Shown one piece after another: positions 25,976 to 35,430 of a stretch of DNA of 64,000 nucleotides. Below the pieces are notes generated by a model. That model was given only the letters and a program-made list of their open reading frames with translations. It ran no database searches and was not told where the DNA came from. The translations under genes were made by a program, and so were the position numbers. The stretch is from Flammeovirgaceae bacterium SG7u.111. GTDB taxonomy: Bacteria; Bacteroidota; Bacteroidia; Cytophagales; Flammeovirgaceae. Numbering within the stretch: position 1 is the stretch's first letter; each line of letters begins with the position of its first letter. The stretch spans positions 3,487,635 through 3,551,634 of the forward strand of contig CP139021.1 in the NCBI GenBank assembly GCA_034044135.1, in the 5' to 3' direction.

Positions 25976-26089
25976 ATAATGCCTCAAATCATAAAAATCT
26001 TATTCAAAAGAAATACATTTGCAGGCAACCTAATGGCAATACTTTTACATTATGAACTAGAACCCTCTCTAACACTAAACTTTTCAACA

Positions 26090-26578
26090 ATGACAAAACC
26101 TTTCATACTTTTTTTGTTTTTCATTACCGTAACTATTTCTTCATCTTTTGCCCAAAAGATATTGGTACTGGACAAATACGGCACAAAAAGAACTAGGATA
26201 TCGACAGGTGAAGAAATCATCTTTAGGCAACTTAACAACAAGACAAAATACCATGACTTCATATCTTCGCTCAAAGATTCTACCTTGATCTTAGGCGAAG
26301 CTAAAATAGAGTTTCCACTCAATGATTTTGACACCTTCTATTTTCAAAGACCCGGTATCCAGTATGCCTCTATCGGGACAGCTTTTATTGGCGGTGGCTT
26401 CATGTTCGCTTCGGCAGTTCATCCACTTGTTTCAAATGCAGCATATGATCAGCGTGAATCTTTTATTATTGGGGCATCTTTCATCGCCTTTAGCCAATTA
26501 ATAAAAGTATTTAAGTACAAAAAATTTAAGGTAAGGAAAAATAGCCGTGTCAGGATACTTGACCTTACCTATAGATAA
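26090..26578 (+). CDS. Hypothetical exported protein
   Basis: A 162-residue protein with a signal peptide (cleavage near SSSFA-Q) starting at the ATG at 26090; the in-frame ATG at 25979 lies inside the preceding terminator region and is not preferred. After the signal come a beta-rich region with a TLILGEAKIEFPLNDFDTF-like strand pattern and two hydrophobic segments (about residues 105-122 and 135-150) separated by a short polar loop. No family is recognised. It stands between the DUF1015 gene and the convergent MlaD-like gene. Confidence 0.7.
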   Translation: MTKPFILFLFFITVTISSSFAQKILVLDKYGTKRTRISTGEEIIFRQLNNKTKYHDFISSLKDSTLILGEAKIEFPLNDFDTFYFQRPGIQYASIGTAFIGGGFMFASAVHPLVSNAAYDQRESFIIGASFIAFSQLIKVFKYKKFKVRKNSRVRILDLTYR

Positions 26579-26600
26579 TCTTCAGCAAATATTGAAATGC

Positions 26601-27530
26601 CTACTTATCCTTCTTGCCAAAAACGGAAAAGTGAATATACCTCTTAGGGTGTTCCTCGAAATCGGTAAGGAGGGTATCTAGAGAAAGCAGGGCGGTGTTG
26701 AGGTTGTTGTACATAGCCTCATCTTTCATGAGTTTGCCCATTGTCCCCTGACCTTCGTTGATGCCATCGAGTGTGGTTTTGAGTGCCGCTAACGTAGCTT
26801 GAGCCCCTTCCACAGTCTCAACCAATGGCATTTGTTTTAAAGAGTCGGAAAAGGAGTTGAAGTTATCAATCATTGCAGGCATACCCCTGCTGGCAGTAGC
26901 CAAGTTTCCAGAAAGCAGTTTTAGACTATCGAGCATAAGCTCTATATCTCGAGAGTTTCTTTTCACGATGTTGTCAGCCCCAGCAGTCAAGCTTTCTACA
27001 TTTGACATAGCTCCTTTCATATCTCCAGTCATCCCATTCAAAGAATCGAGTAATAAGTTTACTGCAGTCAATGTCTTTTCCAGCTTCATAATAATGGGCG
27101 AAGCAGTTTCTTCCAAAGAAGCGACCATCCCTCCTACTATTTCCGACTTCAGCGTATCACCTTCTTCATGGATACTGTTTTTGTCAGTGAATTTCAAATT
27201 AATCATTTTTCCTCCCAACAAGCCTTCGTCTTCGAGTGCTACTATTGACCCTTGTGCTATTTCAATATTATTTTCAATGTCTAAGGACACCAGCATCTTG
27301 TTCCCTAGCTTAGGGACAAATTCAATTTCACTCACTCGACCAACAGCAAAACCGTTGAGCATTACTGAGTTCGAAAGCTTTAGCCCTCCAATATCATCAT
27401 AAACAGCGTAGTAAGTGCTAGTAGAACTGAACAAATCAATCCCTTTGAGAAATCTCACTCCAAAGTATAAAATCATTCCTGAGAGCAGAGCTATGATCCC
27501 TACTTTAAATTCTTTTGAATAGTTTTTCAC
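26601..27530 (-). CDS. MlaD family (MCE) lipid-transport protein
   Basis: A 309-residue protein with one N-terminal membrane helix (about 10-28), an MCE domain (about 35-115, with YAVYDDIGGLKLSNSVMLNGF and the VGRVSEIEF strand) and a long helical C-terminal region with coiled-coil character. MCE proteins form hexameric rings in the periplasm and carry phospholipids or other lipids between the membranes with an ABC transporter. The matching MlaE/MlaF genes are not in the window. It follows the amidase in the same direction (105 bp) and sits beside LptD, an envelope-biogenesis setting. A promoter is seen upstream. Confidence 0.9.
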   Translation of the reverse strand: MKNYSKEFKVGIIALLSGMILYFGVRFLKGIDLFSSTSTYYAVYDDIGGLKLSNSVMLNGFAVGRVSEIEFVPKLGNKMLVSLDIENNIEIAQGSIVALEDEGLLGGKMINLKFTDKNSIHEEGDTLKSEIVGGMVASLEETASPIIMKLEKTLTAVNLLLDSLNGMTGDMKGAMSNVESLTAGADNIVKRNSRDIELMLDSLKLLSGNLATASRGMPAMIDNFNSFSDSLKQMPLVETVEGAQATLAALKTTLDGINEGQGTMGKLMKDEAMYNNLNTALLSLDTLLTDFEEHPKRYIHFSVFGKKDK

Positions 27531-27574
27531 GTTGATGGTGTGTTATGTATTTTGGTTCTTGAAAAGACTCCCGG

Positions 27575-27604
27575 CAAATGTATCATTTTTTTGTAAGCTA
27601 TAAA
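27575..27604 (-). promoter_or_regulatory. Promoter of the MlaD-like gene
   Basis: On the minus strand, TACATTTG (27582-27575) fits the -7 element exactly and a TTTA lies about 18 nt upstream. It is 45 nt before the ATG, so the gene may be expressed apart from the amidase gene. Confidence 0.55.
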
Positions 27605-27635
27605 GAGAGAAACCGAACATCTCTGCGCAACCTGC

Positions 27636-28412
27636 TTATTTGCCTACACTCTCTTTATAATCCCTAAAAGCTCGGTAAATGTTTGTGACAACCCGTTCTT
27701 TTCCAAGTTCTGAGTTTAAATATTTTTCTTCTTCCTTATTGCTCAAAAAACCGATCTCTATCAAAATAGAAGGCATATTGGTTTGAACCAATACCAAAAA
27801 GCCAGCCTGTTTCACACCTCTGCTCTTCCAATTATCCACATCTTGAAACATAGTTTCTACCAAACCTGCGCATTTCAAGCTTTGCTCTTTGAACGAATGT
27901 TGGTAATTAGACAATAGAATCTGCCCTATGGGCGAGGTAGGATCAAATCCATCGTATTTCTCTTGGTATCCTTCTTCATTCAAGATCACTGAGTTTTCAC
28001 GCATAGCCACCAATAGGTTTTCTTCATCACCATTTTTTCCCAGCACATAGGTTTCACTTCCTTTAATGTGTTTTTTTACCGAAGCATTGCAATGAATGGA
28101 AATAAATAGATCGGCGTTTTTTTCATTGGAAATATCTGCCCTTTCGTGCAGAGGGATAAAATCATCCGTACCCCTTGTAAGAACTACTTCTACATCAGGA
28201 TGCATTCGCTCAATCAGTTTTTTCAACCTAAGTGATACATCTAAGACCACTTCTTTTTCCTTGCTAAATACCCCAATACAACCAGGATCTAAGCCACCGT
28301 GTCCAGCATCTAGCACCAATACAAATTTTGAACTATCTTGCGGATCGGAAAAATTTGCCGAGATAATCAGAAAGCTTAAGAGTAGCAGAGCAATAATTGT
28401 TATATTTTTCAT
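27636..28412 (-). CDS. N-acetylmuramoyl-L-alanine amidase (Amidase_3)
   Basis: A 258-residue exported zinc amidase that cuts the bond between N-acetylmuramic acid and the stem peptide of peptidoglycan. It has a signal sequence (1-21) and the Amidase_3 domain from about 31. Candidate zinc ligands are H38 in LDAGHGGLDPG, E52, and H107 in FISIHCNAS; the catalytic glutamate is in ILIEIGFLSN. There is no added LysM, SPOR or AMIN domain, so it is a minimal form. It is divergent from lptD and precedes the MlaD-like gene. Confidence 0.95.
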   Translation of the reverse strand: MKNITIIALLLLSFLIISANFSDPQDSSKFVLVLDAGHGGLDPGCIGVFSKEKEVVLDVSLRLKKLIERMHPDVEVVLTRGTDDFIPLHERADISNEKNADLFISIHCNASVKKHIKGSETYVLGKNGDEENLLVAMRENSVILNEEGYQEKYDGFDPTSPIGQILLSNYQHSFKEQSLKCAGLVETMFQDVDNWKSRGVKQAGFLVLVQTNMPSILIEIGFLSNKEEEKYLNSELGKERVVTNIYRAFRDYKESVGK

Positions 28413-28452
28413 AAAATTGCAAAAATTTTGTTCACGGGCTTCTTGCGCTTGT

Positions 28453-28485
28453 CAAAAGTAGACCTTAGCACCAACTTGCTTAATT
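28453..28485 (-). promoter_or_regulatory. Candidate promoter of the amidase gene
   Basis: On the minus strand, TACTTTTG (28460-28453) matches TAnnTTTG exactly, 40 nt before the ATG. The -33 element is weak. Confidence 0.5.
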
Positions 28486-28562
28486 TTATTTTGAGCTAAG
28501 CTAATGCTTATAGAACCAAATAAGTGTGATTAGTATTTAACCTACTATATAAAACTTGAGCT

Positions 28563-31382
28563 TTGAGCCAACGGACTTACTACAAAACAACGGAAAATTA
28601 CGGTAAACTGAAAATCACGAACATCCCATATAACCTAACCACACTCGCCTTGCTCTTGTGCTTTGCCCTTCCGCAGGCGAATGCACAAGAGTTCAACAAT
28701 CTGGACTCTGCCAAAATTGTACAACCTGGCATAGATTCTTTATATGCATCCTTAGCCGATACGGTCGATACTCCTGCCGATTCTGTTGACGTAGATAGCT
28801 TGACTACAGAGGGTCCTATTGAAACTTATATTGACTATTCTGCAAAAGATTCCATTTACTATGATGTGATCAGCGGTAAGGTGTTTTTATACGGAGAAGC
28901 TAAAGTCACCTATGGGCAAATGTCGATAGAGGCTGCTTACATAGAATATGACATGGCCAGCAATTTGGTAACAGCTGAAGGCGTGCCAGATTCTACGGGT
29001 GAAGTAGTAGGGATGCCTATATTTAGCGAAGGTTCCCAAACCTACAATGCTGAAAAGATGACCTACAATATGGAAACCCAAAAGGGGGTCATCAATAGTA
29101 TCGTAACTCAACAAGGTGATGGATATATTCAAAGTGGCAGGGTAAAGAAAAGTCCTGATGAAGCATTTTATGCTGCACAAAATATTTACACTACTTGTAA
29201 CTTGGATCATCCCCACTTCGGGATTAGGGCAAGAAAGTTGAAAATTGTTCCAGATAAATATGTGATATCAGGACCTTTCAACTTCGAGCTGAACGATGTG
29301 CCAACACCTCTGGGATTTGCCTTTGGGCTTTTCCCCTTTACCAAAGAAAGAAATGCAGGTATCCTTGCTCCACAATACGGTGAGTCTGCTGACAGAGGGT
29401 TTTACTTGAGAGATGGCGGGTTTTACTTGCCTATGGGTGATTATATGGGACTAAAGCTGCTCGGGCAGATTTATTCTTACGGAGGTTGGGGATTGACAAC
29501 TGACCTTTCCTACAGAAAACGATACTCCTTCAATGGCAACCTTAATTTTGCCTACAACAAAATAGTGAGGCAAACTGATGATCTTTCAAGAGATGAGTCT
29601 ACCGATTACTGGCTGAGATGGTCGCATTCTCCTCAGTCGAAAGGGTCGAGCCGATTTTCTGCTAACTTGAATGTAGGTTCTACCAACTATAACCGAAACA
29701 ACTCTTTTAATGCCACAGACTATATTTCGGCATCTTTTAACTCCAGTGTTTCTTATACAAAAACGTTTGAAGGAACGCCTTTTTCTATGGGGGCAAATAT
29801 CAGGGTGAACCAAAACGTAAACACTCAGATAACTAACATGAACCCGCAGGCAAACTTTGCCATGAGAAGGATCTATCCTTTCAAAAAGAAGGGGTCTACA
29901 TCTAAAAGCCCCCTTGCTCAATTAAACCTTTCCTATTCATTCGACACAAAGGCTACGATCACTAACAATGAAACCGGGACAAGTTTTCCATTTACAGTAT
30001 ATGTCGAAGAATCCGATGATGATGATATTTTTGATACAAGCACTGATGATGAAGACGATGAAATCCCTGACTTTTTCTCAAATATTGGCGATTATATACA
30101 AGATGCGGAATATGGCGCTATTCATCGAATTCCGATTTCAACAAACCTTACCTTGTTGAAATATTTTCAAATTGCCCCGAGCGTAAATTTCAATGAATAT
30201 TGGTTTCCGAAAAGTTATAATTACAAGTGGTCGGATACTAAAAATGCTGTAGAAGTAGACACCCTTAATGGCTTTGCTAGGGCTTATGATTATAGCGGTG
30301 GTGCTAGTATGAGCACAAGGTTCTATTTTTTCTATTACCCTGTAGGTCAAAAAGTTGACAGGATCAGGCATATGGTCACACCTTCTATTAGCTATAACTA
30401 TCGCCCAGATTTTGGTGACCCGCGTTTTGGGTTTTATCAAAATGTACAAACAGATACAACTGGAACTAATTTTAGTCAGGTATCAAGGTATTTAGGAGGT
30501 ATATATGGAGGACCTAGTGCAGGAAGAAGCAGCAGTGTCAGCTTATCGCTTAATAACCAGTTGGAGGCTAAGGTCCGCTCGAATAAGGACTCCACCGACG
30601 AATATATAAAAGTACCCCTGCTTCAAAGTTTTGGAGCAAGCACAAGTTACAATTTTGCTGCAGATTCCTTCAACCTCTCCAATATTACGTTCAATGCCCG
30701 TACTACCCTTTTTAAAAATGTGCCATTCATGGACGGGGTAAGTGTAAATGTCAGCGGCACAATTGATCCGTATGCATGGGAGCTTGAAAAGATAGAATTG
30801 GATGGCGATCCTGACGATGACATTGAATACAAAACCACACAACGAAGAATCAATAAATATGCATGGAATGCTGGGCAAGGAATTGGGTCGCTTAACCGGG
30901 CAAGTCTAAACCTTTCAACATCATTTTCTCCTCCTAAAGATGATAAAAAAGGTGGAGAAGGCGGAAGTGGTCCACGTGGGCAAGGTGGCAGGGCGGAGGA
31001 AGCTGAACGCCAAGACATTGAAGACAACCCTGGAAAATATGTCGATTTTAATATCCCATGGTCGTTAAGGGTGCAATATACACTCGGTTATTCAAAACAA
31101 GGTTTTGCAGAAGCTTCTGTAGTCCAGACAATGAACTTTATGGGTGAAGTAAAGCTTACCGAAAAATGGAAAGTGGGTATTCGCTCAGGATATGACTTTG
31201 AATTGAAGGACTTTTCTTTTACCAGCTTGAACATTTGGAGAGATTTGCATTGCTGGCAAATGAACCTTAGTTGGATTCCTTTCGGTCCTCGCCAGTCATA
31301 CAACATAGATATTAGTGTAAGATCTTCGTTACTGCAAGACTTGAAACTCAGCAAAAGGAATTCTTGGTATGATAGGCTCTAG
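28563..31382 (+). CDS. lptD: LptD-like LPS assembly protein
   Basis: A 939-residue outer membrane protein of the Bacteroidota LptD group. It has a signal peptide (ANA-Q cleavage near residue 41), an OstA-like periplasmic part (about 90-240, YDVISGKVFLYGEAKVTYGQM) and a large beta-barrel whose last segment ends in RNSWYDRL. The domain KNAGILAP-like motif ERNAGILAPQYGE is seen near residue 262. The only in-frame start before the signal is a TTG, since a TGA lies two codons upstream. An acidic loop near residues 480-495 (D-D-D-D-I-F) lies between barrel strands. Its stop lies 14 nt inside the Sua5 gene. Confidence 0.87.
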   Translation: MSQRTYYKTTENYGKLKITNIPYNLTTLALLLCFALPQANAQEFNNLDSAKIVQPGIDSLYASLADTVDTPADSVDVDSLTTEGPIETYIDYSAKDSIYYDVISGKVFLYGEAKVTYGQMSIEAAYIEYDMASNLVTAEGVPDSTGEVVGMPIFSEGSQTYNAEKMTYNMETQKGVINSIVTQQGDGYIQSGRVKKSPDEAFYAAQNIYTTCNLDHPHFGIRARKLKIVPDKYVISGPFNFELNDVPTPLGFAFGLFPFTKERNAGILAPQYGESADRGFYLRDGGFYLPMGDYMGLKLLGQIYSYGGWGLTTDLSYRKRYSFNGNLNFAYNKIVRQTDDLSRDESTDYWLRWSHSPQSKGSSRFSANLNVGSTNYNRNNSFNATDYISASFNSSVSYTKTFEGTPFSMGANIRVNQNVNTQITNMNPQANFAMRRIYPFKKKGSTSKSPLAQLNLSYSFDTKATITNNETGTSFPFTVYVEESDDDDIFDTSTDDEDDEIPDFFSNIGDYIQDAEYGAIHRIPISTNLTLLKYFQIAPSVNFNEYWFPKSYNYKWSDTKNAVEVDTLNGFARAYDYSGGASMSTRFYFFYYPVGQKVDRIRHMVTPSISYNYRPDFGDPRFGFYQNVQTDTTGTNFSQVSRYLGGIYGGPSAGRSSSVSLSLNNQLEAKVRSNKDSTDEYIKVPLLQSFGASTSYNFAADSFNLSNITFNARTTLFKNVPFMDGVSVNVSGTIDPYAWELEKIELDGDPDDDIEYKTTQRRINKYAWNAGQGIGSLNRASLNLSTSFSPPKDDKKGGEGGSGPRGQGGRAEEAERQDIEDNPGKYVDFNIPWSLRVQYTLGYSKQGFAEASVVQTMNFMGEVKLTEKWKVGIRSGYDFELKDFSFTSLNIWRDLHCWQMNLSWIPFGPRQSYNIDISVRSSLLQDLKLSKRNSWYDRL

Positions 31383-32325
31383 TGTCGAAGTTGCAAAACA
31401 GCATTTGATTGATGGGAAACTAGTAGCAATACCTACTGAAACAGTCTATGGACTTGCTGCGAATGCGTTAAACCCAGAAGCAGTTAGCAATATTTTCAAA
31501 GCTAAAAACCGCCCTTCTTTCGACCCGCTCATTTTACATGTAGACAGTTTAGAGAAAGTTAAAGAAATTGTATTAGGGAAAATACCAGAAACGGCGATTA
31601 AATTGGCAAATGCCATTTGGCCAGGACCGCTTACCATGGTACTTCCTCGCAAACCGCACATTCCCGATTTGGTCACGAGCGGTCTGGAAACCGTAGCGAT
31701 ACGCATTCCCAACCACCCGCTTACACTAGAGTTGCTTTCAAAGCTTGACTTCCCTTTGGCTGCACCAAGTGCGAACCCTTTTGGGTACATAAGTCCTACG
31801 GAAGCTCAGCATGTGGAAGCTCAACTTGGAGAGAAAACAGCCTATATTTTAGATGGGGGGAAATGTAAAGTTGGTTTGGAATCGACCATTATTTCTTTTG
31901 CTGGCGAACAACCAACCGTGCTCCGCAAAGGAGGCTTGGCTATTGAAGAATTAGAAAGCTTAATGGGGGCAAAACTTGCCATACGAGAACATTCATCATC
32001 AAGGCCCGATGCCCCTGGGATGTTGCACAAGCACTATTCGCCAAAAGTCCCTTTTGAGCTTGGGGATATAGAGAGCTTACTAAAAGAACATAAAGGGAAA
32101 AATATCGCCACCCTATCTTTGAGCAAAACTTTTAAAGGAATTTCGAGTACATTGCAATTTGTACTTTCTGAAAAAGAAGACCTTTCCGAAGCTGCGAGAA
32201 ACCTTTTTGCCTACCTCCGTACGCTAGACCAACTCCAGCCCGATATCATCTTGGCAGAGCTCGTGCCGGAAGAAGGTCTGGGAAGAGCCATAAATGACAG
32301 GTTGAGAAGAGCCGCGGCGAAATAA
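31369..32325 (+). CDS. L-threonylcarbamoyladenylate synthase (Sua5/YwlC)
   Basis: A 318-residue enzyme that makes threonylcarbamoyl-AMP for the t6A37 tRNA modification. The N-terminal YrdC-type domain (1-200) has PTETVYGLAANAL and the nucleotide motif KAKNRPSFDPL, and ends with LESTIISF. The C-terminal Sua5 domain (about 215-318) starts after RPDAPGMLHKHYSP. Having this second domain makes it a Sua5-type and not the short TsaC form. Its start overlaps the lptD end by 14 nt, so it is probably read from the lptD transcript. Confidence 0.94.
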   Translation: MIGSSVEVAKQHLIDGKLVAIPTETVYGLAANALNPEAVSNIFKAKNRPSFDPLILHVDSLEKVKEIVLGKIPETAIKLANAIWPGPLTMVLPRKPHIPDLVTSGLETVAIRIPNHPLTLELLSKLDFPLAAPSANPFGYISPTEAQHVEAQLGEKTAYILDGGKCKVGLESTIISFAGEQPTVLRKGGLAIEELESLMGAKLAIREHSSSRPDAPGMLHKHYSPKVPFELGDIESLLKEHKGKNIATLSLSKTFKGISSTLQFVLSEKEDLSEAARNLFAYLRTLDQLQPDIILAELVPEEGLGRAINDRLRRAAAK

Positions 32326-32362
32326 AAAAAGCCAAGCCCAAAGACAAAATTGCCTTTGGGCT
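32323..32362 (-). terminator. Terminator of the S46 peptidase gene
   Basis: Stem AGCCCAAAG / CTTTGGGCT; read on the minus strand it is followed by TTGGCTTTTTTT. It overlaps the stop of the Sua5 gene but lacks a T tract in that direction. Confidence 0.75.
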
Positions 32363-32384
32363 AACTGATTCTTCTTTTCTCAAA

Positions 32385-34598
32385 TTAATATTTCTCCAAC
32401 ATCACTTCTTCAAATTCCTTCGCTTTGCTTGGCTTAGAAGTAACCAACGTCATTTCATCTACTAGATGTTTTGCGCCATTGAGTTTGTCGATCACAAAAA
32501 GCACATAGCGGATATCCACATTTATACAGCGCTGAAGCTCAGTTTCGAAAGCAATATCGCCACTCATCGCTTCCCAGTTGCCATCAAATGCTATCCCTAT
32601 CAGCTCGCCTTTCGCATTTATCACCGGGCTGCCCGAGTTGCCACCTGTAATATCATTGTTAGTAATGAAGCCAACTCGCAGCCTTCCATTGTATCCATAG
32701 CGACCAAAGTCTTTCGCTTCAATCAGCTTTTTCAATTTTGGATCAACCACAAACTCAGGGTTATTAGGATCTTCTTTTTGTAAAATCCCATCGGCTGTGG
32801 TGTAGTAGCTGTACAAAGCAGCATCTTCTGGGAAGTAATCACCTACTTGGCCATAGGTAAGCCTCAGCGTTGAGTTGGCATTTGGATAGTAGCTTTTTGC
32901 AGGGTTCATTTCCCTCAAACCAGCTACGTATAGCCTATTGCCTTTATCTATCAGTGCAGACGATTCCTTTTTAATAGGGACTATTTTAGAGAAATAGTTT
33001 CTGAGGAAAGAAGTCGTGGCTTCCATGGCCATATCGCCCATAAGGGTTTCAAAATTCGGCTCGTCCAAAAATTTATTGAGTTTTTCTTCTGAACTAAATA
33101 TAGAAGTCTCAAAAAGCTTGTTGGCATATTTTGCATAATCTCCACCAAAATCATTTTTGATAACTTCAAACACATCGGGAAGTTGGTCGGCGGGAACATC
33201 TGCCTCGTACATTTCGAGCAAAGCAGTTAAAATTTTCTGATCGGTGGGAGCATTATAATCTTTAAAATGCTTTTTGGCACTTTCCCTAAAGTCAGCTATC
33301 ATTTTGTCGACTGCCTCTTTATCTGCATCTGGCTGTTGGAGCGCACCTGCCAGTTCAGAATATTCGTATGCCATAGGGAGAATTTCCGTTCCAAAAACCG
33401 ATTCGTTAAGGTGATTCCAAGTCATCTCGGTTTTCGCCTGCATCTTATATCCCTCTTCCAACATAATTAGAGCCTTTCCGTACTTTTCTTTTCTGGCCGC
33501 ATCTGCATTTACCCAGTTTTGGAAAGCTTCCTCTTGCGCTTTTTTCTTATCGTAAATATCTAGCCTTTTCAAACCCTTGGTTTGCCCAATAAAATACTTC
33601 CAATAGTTACTTACACTCGCATATTTTGAGGCATATTGCAACCTGATTTTCTCATCAGAATCCATATCTTGCTTCATCAATTCCAGCTTCTTGCCTCTGA
33701 TATCCACTCGCTTAGGGTTCGATTGTTCAATAGCTAGTTTTACTCCGTAAGAAGTAAGGTAACGGTCGGTAGAACCTGGGTAGCCCATCACCATAGTAAA
33801 ATCATTTTTCTTCACGCCATCTAGCGAAACAGGCAAATGTTTTTTGGGTTTGAGTGGAACGTTGTCTTCCGCATATTCTTTAGGATTCCCGTCTTTTCCT
33901 GTATAAATCCTGAGCATGGAGAAGTCTCCTGTATGGCGAGGCCACATCCAGTTGTCGGTATCGCCACCAAACTTGCCAATCGACTCCGCAGGCGCTCCGA
34001 CTAGCCTTACATCGGTGTAGGTTTGGTACACGAACATGTAAAACTCATTTCCATCAAAAAATGGTTTCACCGAAACCTCATATTTTCCATCTTCAGCAGC
34101 GCCTTCTTCGAGTCCTTTACTGATCTCTGCTATTTTCTGAGACCTTTCTTGCTCGGTCATTTCTGGCTTTAATTCGCCGAGAATCTTGCCGCTCACGTCT
34201 TCCATCCTTACCAAAAAAGAAGCTGTAAGTCCTTCGTTTGGCAATTCTTCTTTCAAGCTTTTCGCCCAAAAACCATTTTTCAGGTAATCTTTCTCTACGG
34301 TACTATGGTTTTGGATAAGGTCATAAGCACAGTGGTGATTGGTTAGGAGAAGTCCTTGGGAAGAAACCACTTCGGCAGTGCAAAACCCGCCGCCCAACAT
34401 CACGATCGCATCTTTCAAACTTGCATTGTTGATGCTATAAATTTCCTCGGGGCTCAATTTCAAGCCCATTTTTTTCATATCTGCATAATTGAGCCTTTCC
34501 ACAAACATGGGAAGCCACATGCCCTCGTCTGGCGGTGTAGCTTTACTCGCTAGTCCTGACACTATCAGTAGTGTAACTACTATTAATTTTTTGAACAT
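32385..34598 (-). CDS. S46 dipeptidyl-peptidase (DPP7-like)
   Basis: A 737-residue periplasmic serine peptidase that removes dipeptides from peptide N-termini. It has a signal peptide (about 1-20) and a chymotrypsin-like fold with a helical insertion. The triad is H89 (TNHHC), D225 (RHTGDFS) and S655 (GGNSGSPV). The residue at 673 is Gly (IAFDGNWE); in this family Gly at 673 goes with hydrophobic P1 preference (DPP7) and Arg with acidic P1 (DPP11). The numbering matches the Porphyromonas enzymes exactly by my count. Such enzymes help asaccharolytic or proteolytic Bacteroidota use peptides. It is monocistronic. Confidence 0.95.
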   Translation of the reverse strand: MFKKLIVVTLLIVSGLASKATPPDEGMWLPMFVERLNYADMKKMGLKLSPEEIYSINNASLKDAIVMLGGGFCTAEVVSSQGLLLTNHHCAYDLIQNHSTVEKDYLKNGFWAKSLKEELPNEGLTASFLVRMEDVSGKILGELKPEMTEQERSQKIAEISKGLEEGAAEDGKYEVSVKPFFDGNEFYMFVYQTYTDVRLVGAPAESIGKFGGDTDNWMWPRHTGDFSMLRIYTGKDGNPKEYAEDNVPLKPKKHLPVSLDGVKKNDFTMVMGYPGSTDRYLTSYGVKLAIEQSNPKRVDIRGKKLELMKQDMDSDEKIRLQYASKYASVSNYWKYFIGQTKGLKRLDIYDKKKAQEEAFQNWVNADAARKEKYGKALIMLEEGYKMQAKTEMTWNHLNESVFGTEILPMAYEYSELAGALQQPDADKEAVDKMIADFRESAKKHFKDYNAPTDQKILTALLEMYEADVPADQLPDVFEVIKNDFGGDYAKYANKLFETSIFSSEEKLNKFLDEPNFETLMGDMAMEATTSFLRNYFSKIVPIKKESSALIDKGNRLYVAGLREMNPAKSYYPNANSTLRLTYGQVGDYFPEDAALYSYYTTADGILQKEDPNNPEFVVDPKLKKLIEAKDFGRYGYNGRLRVGFITNNDITGGNSGSPVINAKGELIGIAFDGNWEAMSGDIAFETELQRCINVDIRYVLFVIDKLNGAKHLVDEMTLVTSKPSKAKEFEEVMLEKY

Positions 34599-34905
34599 TT
34601 TGCTGTGTTTTAATGGTTATTTAATGATTCTGAAGCTGGGTTGGGAAGCTGTAACTTTAGTTTTAAAAGGCCTAAAAAGTAGTGTCCCAGCTATTTTAAA
34701 GGATAATATTACTACATCTTTCTTATTAAAGTAAATTAATTTAGCACTTCGGTAATTATGTGTGATGGCAAGCTTTTTTTGAGGGGTGTACGGAAACATA
34801 GCAGCTTTATGCAATTTTGTTGCAAATAGTATTTTGTTGAGAGTACAACTTTCTAATCTTTAAAGTAAATTGCGGCATTGATAGTTTTTGAAACACAGCT
34901 ATAAC
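34599..34905. other. 307-bp intergenic region
   Basis: Lies between the S46 gene and the DUF3299-like gene. AT-rich, with no good promoter match, repeat or RNA recognised. A small inverted repeat, GTTG/CAAC around 34837-34850, is too short to assign. Confidence 0.5.
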
Positions 34906-35358
34906 ATGAAAATAAAATCAAGAAAACTCCCCGTATTACTTCTTTTATTGCTTTTATCGTCGTCAGTTTTTTCACAAGAAAACGATAAGCAATGGGAAGT
35001 TTGGGGAAAATTGACTTCTATTGACTGGGAATACAAGTACAGTGAAATGTATAAAACCGAGATCGGCTTTCCTAAATTCAACAAAGAAGTAAAAGACTTG
35101 GATGGAAAAGAGGTGACCATAAAAGGCTATGTGATTCCATTGGAGACCGAAGACAACTCTATCATAATTTCTTCCCTTCCCTACTCTAGCTGTTTCTTTT
35201 GCGGTGGCGGAGGAGTAGAAACCGTAATGGCAGTTTTCCCTGATGAGCAACGGAAATACGAACTGGAAACAGTAACCTTTAAAGGTGTATTGGAACTGAA
35301 CAACGGAGAAACAGGGCTGATCTACAACCTAAAAAATGCTTTTGAAGTAGAAGAATAG
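34906..35358 (+). CDS. DUF3299-like exported protein
   Basis: A 150-residue exported protein with a signal peptide (VFS-Q cleavage near residue 24). The body has GYVIPLETEDNSIIISSLPYSSCFFCGGGGVET, where SSCFFCGGGG sits at the place of the ACIHTPPP-type segment of DUF3299 proteins, which suggests a distant member. The two cysteines separated by two aromatics could bind a metal. It precedes an ABC ATPase (72 bp) and an FtsX-like permease with a histidine-rich loop, in what looks like a three-gene unit for transport of a divalent metal, perhaps zinc. The ATG at 34906 is preferred to a TTG 18 nt upstream. Confidence 0.75.
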   Translation: MKIKSRKLPVLLLLLLLSSSVFSQENDKQWEVWGKLTSIDWEYKYSEMYKTEIGFPKFNKEVKDLDGKEVTIKGYVIPLETEDNSIIISSLPYSSCFFCGGGGVETVMAVFPDEQRKYELETVTFKGVLELNNGETGLIYNLKNAFEVEE

Positions 35359-35430
35359 TTTTGTCTTTCATAAAGACAGCCCGTCAATACTTTACTACCA
35401 TTTTCATCAATAACCACTTCACACCAAGCT

